This document shows, piece by piece, positions 25,079 to 32,786 of a DNA stretch of 64,000 bases. A program made the translations under genes and the position numbers. The stretch spans positions 15,581 through 79,580 of the forward strand of contig FODP01000006.1 of the NCBI GenBank assembly GCA_900110395.1, given 5' to 3'. The notes beneath the pieces are model-generated. The model had not been told where the DNA came from and did no database searches. It saw nothing but the letters and a program-made list of their open reading frames with translations. This DNA comes from Rhodospirillales bacterium URHD0017. Lineage in GTDB: Bacteria; Pseudomonadota; Alphaproteobacteria; Reyranellales; Reyranellaceae. Position 1 is the first letter of the stretch. Every line of letters starts with the position of its first letter.

Positions 25079-27358
25079 ATGCCCCAGGAGCCGGCGCTGT
25101 TCCAAGGACCCTTCCCCGTCGCTACCCGAACGTTGCCGGCGCCCGGGCAGCCCAAGGGCGTCGACAATCTCTGGCGCATCCTGCGCCGCCGCTGGCGGCG
25201 GTGCCTCATGGTCTTCGTCCTGGTCTCGCTGGTGGGCGTGGCCATCCTCCTGGTGCTTCCTCGCGAATACACCGCGCACGCGATCATGGCCGTCGCCTCG
25301 CGGCAGCCCGATCTCGCCACGACCGATCAGGTCGCCCCGCCGGCCTACCCGCCTCCGCCGCGCGAACCCGATGTCGAAAGCGACATCCAGCTCATGAAGA
25401 CGAAGGCGGCGCTGGTGAAGATCGTGCAGGATCTGCAGCTCGACCGGGACCCCCGTTTCCAGGCGAGCGTGCACGACTGGCGAGCCGGCGTCCTCGCCCT
25501 GCTCCGCCAGCGCTGGCGTTCGTTGACGGATGGCGATTGGCACGGCGTCTTCGCGGCGTTGCCGGAGCGATGGGAAACCATAGCCGCGACTGCCGTCGAT
25601 CCGGTGGAGCTGATCGCCGAATCGCTCGGCAAGAAGCTCAAGATCTGGACGATCGGCAGGTCGACGACCGTGGACATTGCCTTCACCGCGACCGATCCGG
25701 ACGTCGCGGCGAAGGTGGCCAATGCGGTAGCCGAGAACTACATCGAGGCCCGTCAAGCGGCTCGACTGGAACAGGCCAAGGCTGCGGCGAAGTACCTGAA
25801 GGGCCAGTCCGAACACCTTCTGGAGCAGGTCGCAGCCGCGGAGAAGGCGGTCGAGGACTTCCGCGCCGCCAACATCCTGCGCGACAGCCGCGACATCGGC
25901 CAGCTGCAGGCCGAGATGGATGCCACGAACGAGAAGCTGGCGGGGGCGCGTATCGCAGAGGGCGTGGCAAAGACGAAGCTGCAAGCGGTCGAAGCCAGGG
26001 TCAAGCAGTTCGGACTCGTGGGCGCCCTGGAGTCGGGCAGTTCGCGGCTCGACGACAAGCTGCGGGAGATGGAAGCGTCACTGCATGCCGAACTCGCCGG
26101 GACATCGATCGCCCAGGGAGCGGCGCACCCGAACGCTCAGCGCGTCGAGAAGCAGTATGGGGCGGCGAAACGGGAAGTCGAATACGAGGCAAAGGCCCGG
26201 CTCGCCAGGCTGCGCTCCGACGTCACCGTCGCCGCGAAGCAGGTCGAGTTGCTGGAAGCCGCCCTGCAGGGCTTCAGGGCCAGTTACGACCGGCTGAGCG
26301 GCGGACTGGTCGAACTGCGGGCCCTCGAGCGCCGAGCCGGCGTCTCACGCACCGTCTACGAGGCGTTTCTGAACCGGCTGAAGCGCACCGAACAGGTCGG
26401 CTTCAACGAGGCGGCGGGATGGGTGATCGCGCCGGCCGCGGCGCCCCTCACGCCCAGTTCGCCCAGGGTCCTCGTGGCGCTTGGTGCGATACTGTTCGTG
26501 GCGGCCGGCGCGGCGCTGTCATTCGCCCTCGTCAGCGAGCACAAGGACAACGGAAAGATCCTGAGCTCGCAGCACATCACTGACAGGGGCCTAAAGGCCC
26601 TCGGCATCGTCCCGGACCTGCACCATCGAGCGGGTTCCCTGGCGCGGCTGCTGCGCTTGACCTCGGACCAGAAGCCTTCGGCCTTCTCGGAATCGATAGG
26701 GTCGATCTTCACGTCGGTCATGGAGCTGGCGCAGCGCGAGCGGTCCTCTCTCGTGCTGCTCGTGACATCAGCCCTGCCCTTGGAGGGCAAAACGACCACC
26801 GCGATCGCTCTTGCCGCGAAGATCAGCAGCGCGGGCAAGCACGTGCTGTTGATCGATGCTGACCTCCGATCGCCACGCCTGCATCGCGCTTTCGGCCTAT
26901 CGGCCAAGCCGGGGCTTGCGGATTGCCTCGACCCGTCCTGCGACCTGAATGAGGCGATCCACGTCGACGAAAGGACGCGCATCTCGGTCCTGACGGCCGG
27001 ATCGCCGTCCTCGATGCCGCAGAACATATTGCGCTCGCAACGGCTGGCCGAGGCTATGGAAAGCTGGAGAGCATCCTACGACTTCATCGTTGTAGACTCG
27101 CCGCCCGTCCTGCCGATCTCGGACGCGCGTATCCTCGTGCCTTTGACGGACTACTCCATCTTCATCGCCCGCTGGAAGAAGACGCGATGGACGGTGGCCG
27201 CCCATGCGCTGTCGCTGCTGGGCGACGCGGGCGCCCGCATCGCCGGCATCGTCGTCTCCAAAGTCGACATAAAGCAACTGGCAAAGTACGAGTTCGCCGA
27301 CTCCGAGGTCTATGGCCGCGCCTACAGTCGGTATCTCAGGGCTCAAAGAGCGGCTTGA
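25079..27358 (+). CDS. polysaccharide co-polymerase / bacterial tyrosine kinase (Wzc-like)
   Basis: This 759-residue inner-membrane protein controls chain length and export. It has a Wzz domain with a first membrane helix (LMVFVLVSLVGVAILLVL, about 43-63), a long coiled-coil periplasmic region, a second membrane helix (about 462-483), and a cytosolic BY-kinase domain: Walker A LEGKTTTA (about 567), A' LLIDADLRSPRLHRAFG (about 589) and Walker B IVVDSPPVLPISDARIL (about 670). The tail has four Tyr in about 18 residues (YEFADSEVYGRAYSRYL), a short phosphorylation cluster. No Wza-like outer-membrane exporter gene is present in the cluster. Confidence 0.92.
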   Translation: MPQEPALFQGPFPVATRTLPAPGQPKGVDNLWRILRRRWRRCLMVFVLVSLVGVAILLVLPREYTAHAIMAVASRQPDLATTDQVAPPAYPPPPREPDVESDIQLMKTKAALVKIVQDLQLDRDPRFQASVHDWRAGVLALLRQRWRSLTDGDWHGVFAALPERWETIAATAVDPVELIAESLGKKLKIWTIGRSTTVDIAFTATDPDVAAKVANAVAENYIEARQAARLEQAKAAAKYLKGQSEHLLEQVAAAEKAVEDFRAANILRDSRDIGQLQAEMDATNEKLAGARIAEGVAKTKLQAVEARVKQFGLVGALESGSSRLDDKLREMEASLHAELAGTSIAQGAAHPNAQRVEKQYGAAKREVEYEAKARLARLRSDVTVAAKQVELLEAALQGFRASYDRLSGGLVELRALERRAGVSRTVYEAFLNRLKRTEQVGFNEAAGWVIAPAAAPLTPSSPRVLVALGAILFVAAGAALSFALVSEHKDNGKILSSQHITDRGLKALGIVPDLHHRAGSLARLLRLTSDQKPSAFSESIGSIFTSVMELAQRERSSLVLLVTSALPLEGKTTTAIALAAKISSAGKHVLLIDADLRSPRLHRAFGLSAKPGLADCLDPSCDLNEAIHVDERTRISVLTAGSPSSMPQNILRSQRLAEAMESWRASYDFIVVDSPPVLPISDARILVPLTDYSIFIARWKKTRWTVAAHALSLLGDAGARIAGIVVSKVDIKQLAKYEFADSEVYGRAYSRYLRAQRAA

Positions 27359-27376
27359 CCCAACCTCGAGAAGCGG

Positions 27377-28315
27377 GTGGTTCGTACAAGCAATCAGGTC
27401 CCGATGCCGTCCTATATTGGCGTGCCGCTCGGTCCCATTCGGCGAGCAGTCGAATTCTGGCACTTGTACCGGACCCATACGCGCGATCTCCCGGGCAGGA
27501 TCCATGCGCTGCTCGACGAGACACGTGACATCGAGAGCAAGATCAGCCGGCTGACGGGCCGACCTGTTGCCGGCCTCAAGATGCTCGAGATCGGTCCCGG
27601 CCAGCAGCAGCTGCAGCTCGCCTATTTCGGGCGCAACAACGAGGTCATGGGAATCGACCTCGACGTCCTCCTGCCGGTCCTCAGTTTCCGGGGGTGTGTC
27701 GGCATGCTGGCGCAGAACGGCTGGTTGCGCACCTGCAAGACCACCGGGCGCAAGCTGTTGCGAATCGATGCCAGGATAAGGGCGGAAGTGACCGCGCAAC
27801 TGGGGCTGCGAGCCCTGCCGGAACTGCCCGCGCTGCGCATGGATGCGTCGAGAATGCGGTTCCCGGACGACCACTTCGACGTCGTTTTCTCCAAGGACGT
27901 CTTCGAACATCTATCGGATCCCGAAAGTGCGATCAGCGAGATATCCCGAGTGCTCAAGCCCGGAGGGACAATGTTCGTGCGCCTTCATCTGTTCACCAGC
28001 GACAGCGGCGGCCACGACACGCGCATATTCTCCGGGCGGCGGGGAGGATTGCCATACTGGGCTCATCTTCGGCCGGAGTTCGGCCAGCAAGTCAGGTCGA
28101 ATGCCTACCTGAACAGATTGCGGCTCGACGACTGGGTTCGATTGTTCGAATCCCGGATGCCGGGATGCACGGTGATCGCGTTGTGCAATGCACCCCCGGC
28201 AGACCGCAAGGAGTTGGCGAAGCTGAGGTCGGCCGGGCAGCTGAGCAACTACTCGGACGAGGAACTGCTGTCGGTCGGTGTCGACGCTTGGTGGCGCAAG
28301 CCGTTTCGCCATTGA
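27377..28315 (+). CDS. SAM-dependent methyltransferase
   Basis: The product is 312 residues from GTG 27377, or 303 from ATG 27404; neither has a strong ribosome binding site. It has class I methyltransferase motifs: GLKMLEIGPGQQQLQLAYFG, NEVMGIDLDVLLPV, FDVVFSKDVFEHLSDPESA and LKPGGTMFVRLHLF. It lies 18 bp after the Wzc-like gene in the same direction and is likely part of the polysaccharide locus. The substrate is unknown. Confidence 0.88.
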   Translation: MVRTSNQVPMPSYIGVPLGPIRRAVEFWHLYRTHTRDLPGRIHALLDETRDIESKISRLTGRPVAGLKMLEIGPGQQQLQLAYFGRNNEVMGIDLDVLLPVLSFRGCVGMLAQNGWLRTCKTTGRKLLRIDARIRAEVTAQLGLRALPELPALRMDASRMRFPDDHFDVVFSKDVFEHLSDPESAISEISRVLKPGGTMFVRLHLFTSDSGGHDTRIFSGRRGGLPYWAHLRPEFGQQVRSNAYLNRLRLDDWVRLFESRMPGCTVIALCNAPPADRKELAKLRSAGQLSNYSDEELLSVGVDAWWRKPFRH

Positions 28316-28593
28316 CGGCGCCCTGTCGCGGTCAGCCCTCGGCCGGCCCTTGCTGGTCGAGTCGCGTTCGGCCACCAAACTGCTGAGTCGAGAGCAGGAC
28401 TAATGTTCCTCTCCTCCGATAGGGGGAGAGGTTCGGTCAGGGGCGGCGAAAGCTGGTGCGGCCGTCCTTGTGCAGGTGCCAACGGACGTCGAGCGCAACG
28501 CCGTTCGCCGCGGCCGTGGCCAGCTACCGCGCCGGCTCCCCGCGGACGACCAGTCGGCAACGCGGCCCTCGCCATCGGTGGTGAAGATCGCAT

Positions 28594-28627
28594 ACTGGCG
28601 GTTCGAGGATGTGTGGCTGGAGCACTG
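28594..28627 (+). pseudogene. C-terminal remnant of a family 5 solute-binding protein gene
   Basis: The stretch 28316-28706 has no intact gene. Bases 28594-28622 match 10070-10098, the last codons of the solute-binding protein gene, at 28 of 29 positions, and are followed in the same frame by a stop (WRFEDVWLEH). The rest of the gene is not recognisable upstream. A short palindrome typical of REP elements lies at about 28407-28430 (CCTCTCCTCCGATAGGGGGA). Confidence 0.7.
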
Positions 28628-28657
28628 AGCGCCGGATCCGACGTCCAAACCGGACCA

Positions 28658-28691
28658 CCCTCCGGCCGGCCGGAAACAGCCGGCCGGAGGG
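28658..28691 (-). terminator. terminator of cold-shock gene
   Basis: A perfect 13-bp GC-rich stem (28658-28670 with 28679-28691) with an 8-nt loop lies 15 bp after the cold-shock gene stop on the minus strand. No strong T-run follows, so efficiency is uncertain. Confidence 0.6.
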
Positions 28692-28706
28692 CGTCCTGGA
28701 CCCGCG

Positions 28707-28907
28707 TCAGACCTTGAGATTGACGGCGGCGTCCTTGCCGCGGTCCTGCTGGACCTCATAGGTGATCTTCTGGCCTTCGTTCAGGCCGTTCAGGCCGGCC
28801 CGCTCGACGGCGCTGATGTGGACGAACACGTCCTTGCCGCCGCCGTCCGGTTGAATGAAGCCAAAACCCTTGGTGGCATTGAACCACTTGACCGTGCCTG
28901 TCGCCAT
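28707..28907 (-). CDS. cold-shock protein (CspA family)
   Basis: The 66-residue product is a complete cold-shock domain: [20 protein letters not shown] with RNP1 (KGFGFI) and [13 protein letters not shown] with RNP2 (VFVHI). It binds single-stranded nucleic acid and acts as an RNA chaperone. The ATG at 28907 has GAAGGTGG upstream; the longer upstream frame is untranslated leader. A promoter candidate at 29110-29138 would give a leader of about 195 nt, in keeping with leader control of cold-shock genes. Confidence 0.95.
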   Translation of the reverse strand: MATGTVKWFNATKGFGFIQPDGGGKDVFVHISAVERAGLNGLNEGQKITYEVQQDRGKDAAVNLKV

Positions 28908-29109
28908 ATTCGCCACCTTCTCAGAAAGAACGGCGCGGACCTCCGCGCCGTGCGCAACCCTGCGCACCGAGCCCCCGAGAAGTCCATCTCTGCGTTACGC
29001 CCCTCGCGCATAGGTGAGGAGCGCGCAGCCCGACCGCGGCCTTGCCAACCGGGGCCGCCGGCCGGCCGTGGGCAACCGGATAAACGATGCATAGAGCGAC
29101 AGACGCCCA

Positions 29110-29150
29110 AGCGTATCCAAAACCGCAGTTGCAGTCAATAACTATAGTTA
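29110..29150 (-). promoter_or_regulatory. candidate promoter and palindrome upstream of cold-shock gene
   Basis: On the minus strand, TTGACT (29138-29133) is followed after 17 nt by TACGCT (29115-29110). Immediately upstream is a perfect 12-bp palindrome TAACTATAGTTA (29139-29150), a possible operator. The rest of the 564-bp gap 28908-29471 holds no gene I can support. Confidence 0.4.
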
Positions 29151-29471
29151 CTAAGCGATCCGACCTGGAGACATGCGTGTTCTTTTGTTTCGACTTTTGG
29201 CGCTCCAGGACGCGCCACCCCTAGGGGCCCCTCGCGTGACTCATACAATGCCTGTGTGAAGCGGCCGGTGTGCAGGCAGTGCTGTCAGGCATGATGCGCA
29301 CCGGGGCAATACGGCCACGATGCGGCGCTCGTTTGGCCGATGCATGAGCGCGCATTTGTGGTGCGACAACATGCGAATCCATGGCGGGCAACCTTTCACT
29401 TAAGAAGCTCGTGCATCCGCAGCCCCGGACGCTTCTCTCTCTCTCCTTGTCGTTCAAAAGTCCGAGGCTGG

Positions 29472-30566
29472 ATGATCAAGCTCTGCTGGGCGGCCATGGC
29501 CGCGTTGTGCTCGTTTGTTTCGCCCGTGTGGGCGAGCGCCGACGAGCGAGCCCGAATCGAGGAAGAAAGACTTTTGGGCAGCGCCGACGGCCCGGCGCAG
29601 GCCACGGAACATCTTCCCTTCACGCGCCAGCTCAAGGTCATGGGAACGATCGACGGTCCGCTCGGGCAGTCGCTGACGGCGGCGGGTCTGCCGGCGGCGG
29701 CCGTGCTGGAAACGGTGCGCGCCTTCGGTGCCGCCCTCGATCTCGACGAGGACCTTTTGAACGGCGATTCCTTCACGGTGAGCTACCGGCAGGAATACAC
29801 GCTGGAAGGCCATCCCATCGGCGTTGCCCAGGTGACGTGGGCGGCCCTCGACACGGCGGCGCGCGGCACGCTCTCCGTCCATCGCTTCCGCGCCGGGCGC
29901 GCCAAGCAGGAGCGGCTGTGGCTGGCCAATGGCGAGGCCGCGGCGCCGGCGAGCCTGCGCTGGCCGCTCGACGAGATCAACGTGTCGTCGGGCTTCGGCC
30001 TGCGGTCGGATCCGATCGCCAAGCCAGTTCCCGCCCCTGCAGCGGTCGCTGCCGCCAAGCCGGTCGTCACGACAGCCAAAGCCACGACCAACAAGAACAG
30101 GAAGGCGGCGCCAGCGCCATCGACAGCGGCGGGCGGACCGGTGCGTCCCGGCCCGGTCGTCGCGCGGCGCGTCCTGATCATGCATCAGGGCGTCGATTTC
30201 GCGGCCGAGAGCGGCACGCCGATCCACGCCGCTGCCGCCGGCACGGTGACCGGCGCCCGCCCCAACGGCGGCTACGGCAACTGGATCGAGATCAACCACG
30301 ACGACGGGCTGAAGACGGTCTACGGCCATCTCTCGGCCTTCGCCCCCGACCTCATCGAAGACGCCTGGGTGGAACGCGGCCAGCTGATCGGCTTCGTCGG
30401 CACCACCGGCCGCTCGACCGGCCCGCACCTGCACTTCGAGCTGCAGCACAACGGGGTGCCGACCAATCCGATCGTGCATCCGGCGATCAGGCGGCCGCAG
30501 ATGCGCGGTGGGGATCTGGCGCGTTTCCGGCGCATCGTCGCGCGGGATCTCCAGGAGGCTCCATAA
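29472..30566 (+). CDS. M23 family peptidoglycan metallopeptidase
   Basis: The 364-residue product has a signal peptide (MIKLCWAAMAALCSFVSPVW, cleaved near ASA) and a LytM-type peptidase domain: MHQGVDFAAESGTPIHAAAA (about 236; zinc His and Asp), GYGNWIEINHDDGLKTVYGH and GRSTGPHLHFELQHNG (HxH, about 318). It should cleave peptide cross-links in the periplasm. Between the conserved SSGFGLRSDPI and MHQGVDF, where relatives have about 6-10 residues, it carries about 50 Ala/Pro/Lys/Thr-rich residues, a low-complexity insertion beside the active-site groove. ATG 29472 begins the signal peptide. Confidence 0.9.
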   Translation: MIKLCWAAMAALCSFVSPVWASADERARIEEERLLGSADGPAQATEHLPFTRQLKVMGTIDGPLGQSLTAAGLPAAAVLETVRAFGAALDLDEDLLNGDSFTVSYRQEYTLEGHPIGVAQVTWAALDTAARGTLSVHRFRAGRAKQERLWLANGEAAAPASLRWPLDEINVSSGFGLRSDPIAKPVPAPAAVAAAKPVVTTAKATTNKNRKAAPAPSTAAGGPVRPGPVVARRVLIMHQGVDFAAESGTPIHAAAAGTVTGARPNGGYGNWIEINHDDGLKTVYGHLSAFAPDLIEDAWVERGQLIGFVGTTGRSTGPHLHFELQHNGVPTNPIVHPAIRRPQMRGGDLARFRRIVARDLQEAP

Positions 30567-30599
30567 ATCGAGGGAAGCCGGCCGGCGCCCCGCGCACGG

Positions 30600-30788
30600 C
30601 TAGTGGGGGCTTGCGTCGTCGACGATCATCCACCCATCCAACAGCAACCCGTCGTAGTCGACGACGCCGGGCGCACGCTCGCGCGCCGTCCGCTCGTAGC
30701 TGCGCTGAAAGGCGGGCGACCAGGGCAGCATGCGGTCGCGACGGAGATCGTGGACCATGGCGGGCTCGGATGGGTCGAACTCGCTCAT
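30600..30788 (-). CDS. small protein of unknown function
   Basis: The 62-residue product from ATG 30788 begins MSEFDPSEPAMVHDLRRDRM and ends VVDYDGLLLDGWMIVDDASP. It is acidic, soluble and not recognised. It lies in a minus-strand group with two other small unknown genes (30857-31153, 31274-31486). An ATG at 30860 would add a Pro/Arg-rich head and is less likely. Support is codon pattern and composition only. Confidence 0.5.
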   Translation of the reverse strand: MSEFDPSEPAMVHDLRRDRMLPWSPAFQRSYERTARERAPGVVDYDGLLLDGWMIVDDASPH

Positions 30789-30856
30789 CGGACGACAGAG
30801 CGGTGGCGGACACGGAGCCGACCGATCGGGCTCCGGCCGATGCGCGCGGCGTGCCG

Positions 30857-31153
30857 TCATGGCCCTGCCGAGGGCCGCAGCGGCGCGTCGGCTTCGGCGG
30901 CGTGCTCGAGGTCCCGCTCGATGCCGAAGACCAGGTCGGAGAGCATGTCGTCGGCGTAGCCGTCGATCGCGTATGACACCTCCTTCGCGGAGATGTCGTA
31001 CTTGGCGGCCACCGCCTCCAGCACCTGGCGCAAGCGCGCCTTGACCTCGCTCAGGTCGGCCCTGAGCTCGGCCAGGCGTTCATGCGGCGCCGGGTGGCGC
31101 GAGACCGTCTCTGCCAACGGCGAAAAGGAAGGCCACTGAGGCTGTGCGTTCAT
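30857..31153 (-). CDS. small helical protein of unknown function
   Basis: The 98-residue product from ATG 31153 has a helical, charged middle (ERLAELRADLSEVKARLRQV, LEAVAAKYDISAKEVSYAID) and an acidic tail. The regular Leu/Ala spacing suggests a short coiled coil. No family is recognised. It is in the same direction as its small neighbours, spaced by 68 and 120 bp. Confidence 0.6.
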   Translation of the reverse strand: MNAQPQWPSFSPLAETVSRHPAPHERLAELRADLSEVKARLRQVLEAVAAKYDISAKEVSYAIDGYADDMLSDLVFGIERDLEHAAEADAPLRPSAGP

Positions 31154-31273
31154 GTTGGGCTCCGGCAAATCAACACCGGCCCGACGGCGGCGTTGCCGGC
31201 ACGTGGCAAGATCAAGATGAAGTGGGCCGTTCGCGCTTCGGTCCCGCAGAGTTCGTGGCTGCGCGGCCGGATC

Positions 31274-31486
31274 TCACACGCCGGGGGAGACTTCGGCCTC
31301 CACCTCGGCGGCAAAGTCCGCGAGGGAACACGTCTGATCGCTGGTGCGCGCGATCATTGCCGGAGTGGCGCCACAGGCGGCGCGATAGACGACGTCGCCG
31401 CCGTCGATGCTCTGGACCGTGCGAATCTCGTTCCCCGGGGTACGGTAGGATTTGCCGACCATAATGCTGTTGGGACCCATGGCCAT
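31274..31486 (-). CDS. small conserved-looking protein of unknown function
   Basis: The 70-residue product from ATG 31486 reads MAMGPNSIMVGKSYRTPGNE, IRTVQSIDGGDVVYRAACG and TSDQTCSLADFAAEVEAEV. The short beta-rich start (VGKSYRT..NEIR.VQSI..GDVVY) looks like a small SH3-like or KOW-like barrel, but this is tentative. Two Cys are present without a CxxC motif. The frame stays open far upstream, so the start is a choice based on Met position. Confidence 0.5.
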   Translation of the reverse strand: MAMGPNSIMVGKSYRTPGNEIRTVQSIDGGDVVYRAACGATPAMIARTSDQTCSLADFAAEVEAEVSPGV

Positions 31487-31849
31487 GAGCGCAATCCTCT
31501 TGCTGGCTATGTCCTGCCAACGCCGGTCTTCGGGCGGAGTTGCTGCGGCGGCGACCCTGCCAGGCCGACCCATCCGAAATGGCCGCCCCAGGCACGACAC
31601 GCCAGGGCGGCCCCTCCGAGGTTGGTTGGTCAGTTCACCCGACGCAGGTTGGGCGGCCGGCCGCGTTGTTGTTGGCCCAGAGGAGGAAGGGCACGGCGGT
31701 GACAACGGAGACCGGGACTCGATTGTTGCGGCGGCTGGCGAGATTGCTGCGGGTGTTGCACCAGGAGCACGAACCAACCCGGAACCGACACCCGACAGGA
31801 AGCGCGCCATAATGGACGGAGCTTCATCGTCCTGAACACGAGAAGATGC
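31487..31849. other. intergenic, no gene supported
   Basis: This 363-bp gap separates a minus-strand small gene from the plus-strand methyltransferase. Short frames here have biased, Pro/Arg-rich translations and no start with a ribosome binding site. It must contain both promoters, but none is clear by eye. Confidence 0.5.
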
Positions 31850-32671
31850 ATGCCGGACGACAAGGCGACCGCGTTTGCCGGGGCACTGGCGGAATTCTAC
31901 GACCGCCATCTCGTGCCGTTGCTCTTTGCGCCTTACACCGCCGTCGTGGCGGAGCGGGCAAAGCGCCTGGGTGCGCGGCGCGTCCTGGAAACGGCAGCCG
32001 GCACCGGTATTGCCACCGAGGCGCTGGCGCGCGCTCTGTCGTCCGACGTTGCGATAACGGCCACCGACCTCAACCAGGCGATGATCGAGCGCGGCAAGGC
32101 CAGGCCGGGCATGGCCAGGGTGCATTGGCAGCAAGCCGACGCGATGAAGCTGCCGTTCGCCGACGGCGCTTTCGATCTGGTCGTGTGTCAGTTCGGGGTC
32201 ATGTTCTTTCCCGACAAGCGCGCGTCGTTCGGCGAATGCTTCCGGGTCCTCGCTTCGGGCGGCACCTACCTGTTCGTGCTGTGGGACGCCTACGATCGCA
32301 TGGCCGACAATCCGCTATGGATCGCCGCCTGGACCGTCGGCGCCCTGCTCAAGCGCGATCCGCACTCGCTGCTCAGTCCGGGCTATTTCGACGAGCCGGT
32401 CATTCGCGCCGACCTGGCGGCTGCCGGCTTTCGCGATGTGACGGTGGATCGGGTGACGCGACCGGCAAGGGCGCCCTCGGCCGCGGACGCGGCGATGATC
32501 ACCGTGCAAGGCTCGTTGCTGCGCGCGGCGATCGAAGCAGCGGATCCTTCGCGGCTCGGCGAGGCGACCAAGGCGGTCGAGACCGCCATGGCGACCCGGT
32601 TCGGCACGGGACCCGTTGACGGAGAGACGAAGGCGCTGATGGTCACGGCGACGAAGCCTCGCGCGCCCTAA
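31850..32671 (+). CDS. class I SAM-dependent methyltransferase
   Basis: The 273-residue product has the full methyltransferase pattern: RRVLETAAGTGIATEALARA (motif I), VAITATDLNQAMIERGKAR (motif II), WQQADAMKLPFADGAFDLVV (motif III) and FRVLASGGTYLFVLWD. The UbiE/Coq5-like organisation suggests a small-molecule substrate, not further definable. It stands alone between a gap and the convergent amidase gene. Confidence 0.9.
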   Translation: MPDDKATAFAGALAEFYDRHLVPLLFAPYTAVVAERAKRLGARRVLETAAGTGIATEALARALSSDVAITATDLNQAMIERGKARPGMARVHWQQADAMKLPFADGAFDLVVCQFGVMFFPDKRASFGECFRVLASGGTYLFVLWDAYDRMADNPLWIAAWTVGALLKRDPHSLLSPGYFDEPVIRADLAAAGFRDVTVDRVTRPARAPSAADAAMITVQGSLLRAAIEAADPSRLGEATKAVETAMATRFGTGPVDGETKALMVTATKPRAP

Positions 32672-32786
32672 TCGTGCCGGAATACGGCGTTACGGTTCAG
32701 AAGGCGCGAAAGCCGGCGGAAGCGCAGCGGGATTGCGATGTCGGCCGATCGGGCCTGTCGATCAGGCCCGATCTCGCCGCCGGTCT

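Noticed and set aside
29381..30976. 531-aa frame overlapping the M23 peptidase
   Set aside because: Arg/Gly-rich out-of-frame translation; the M23 zinc motifs lie in the other frame.
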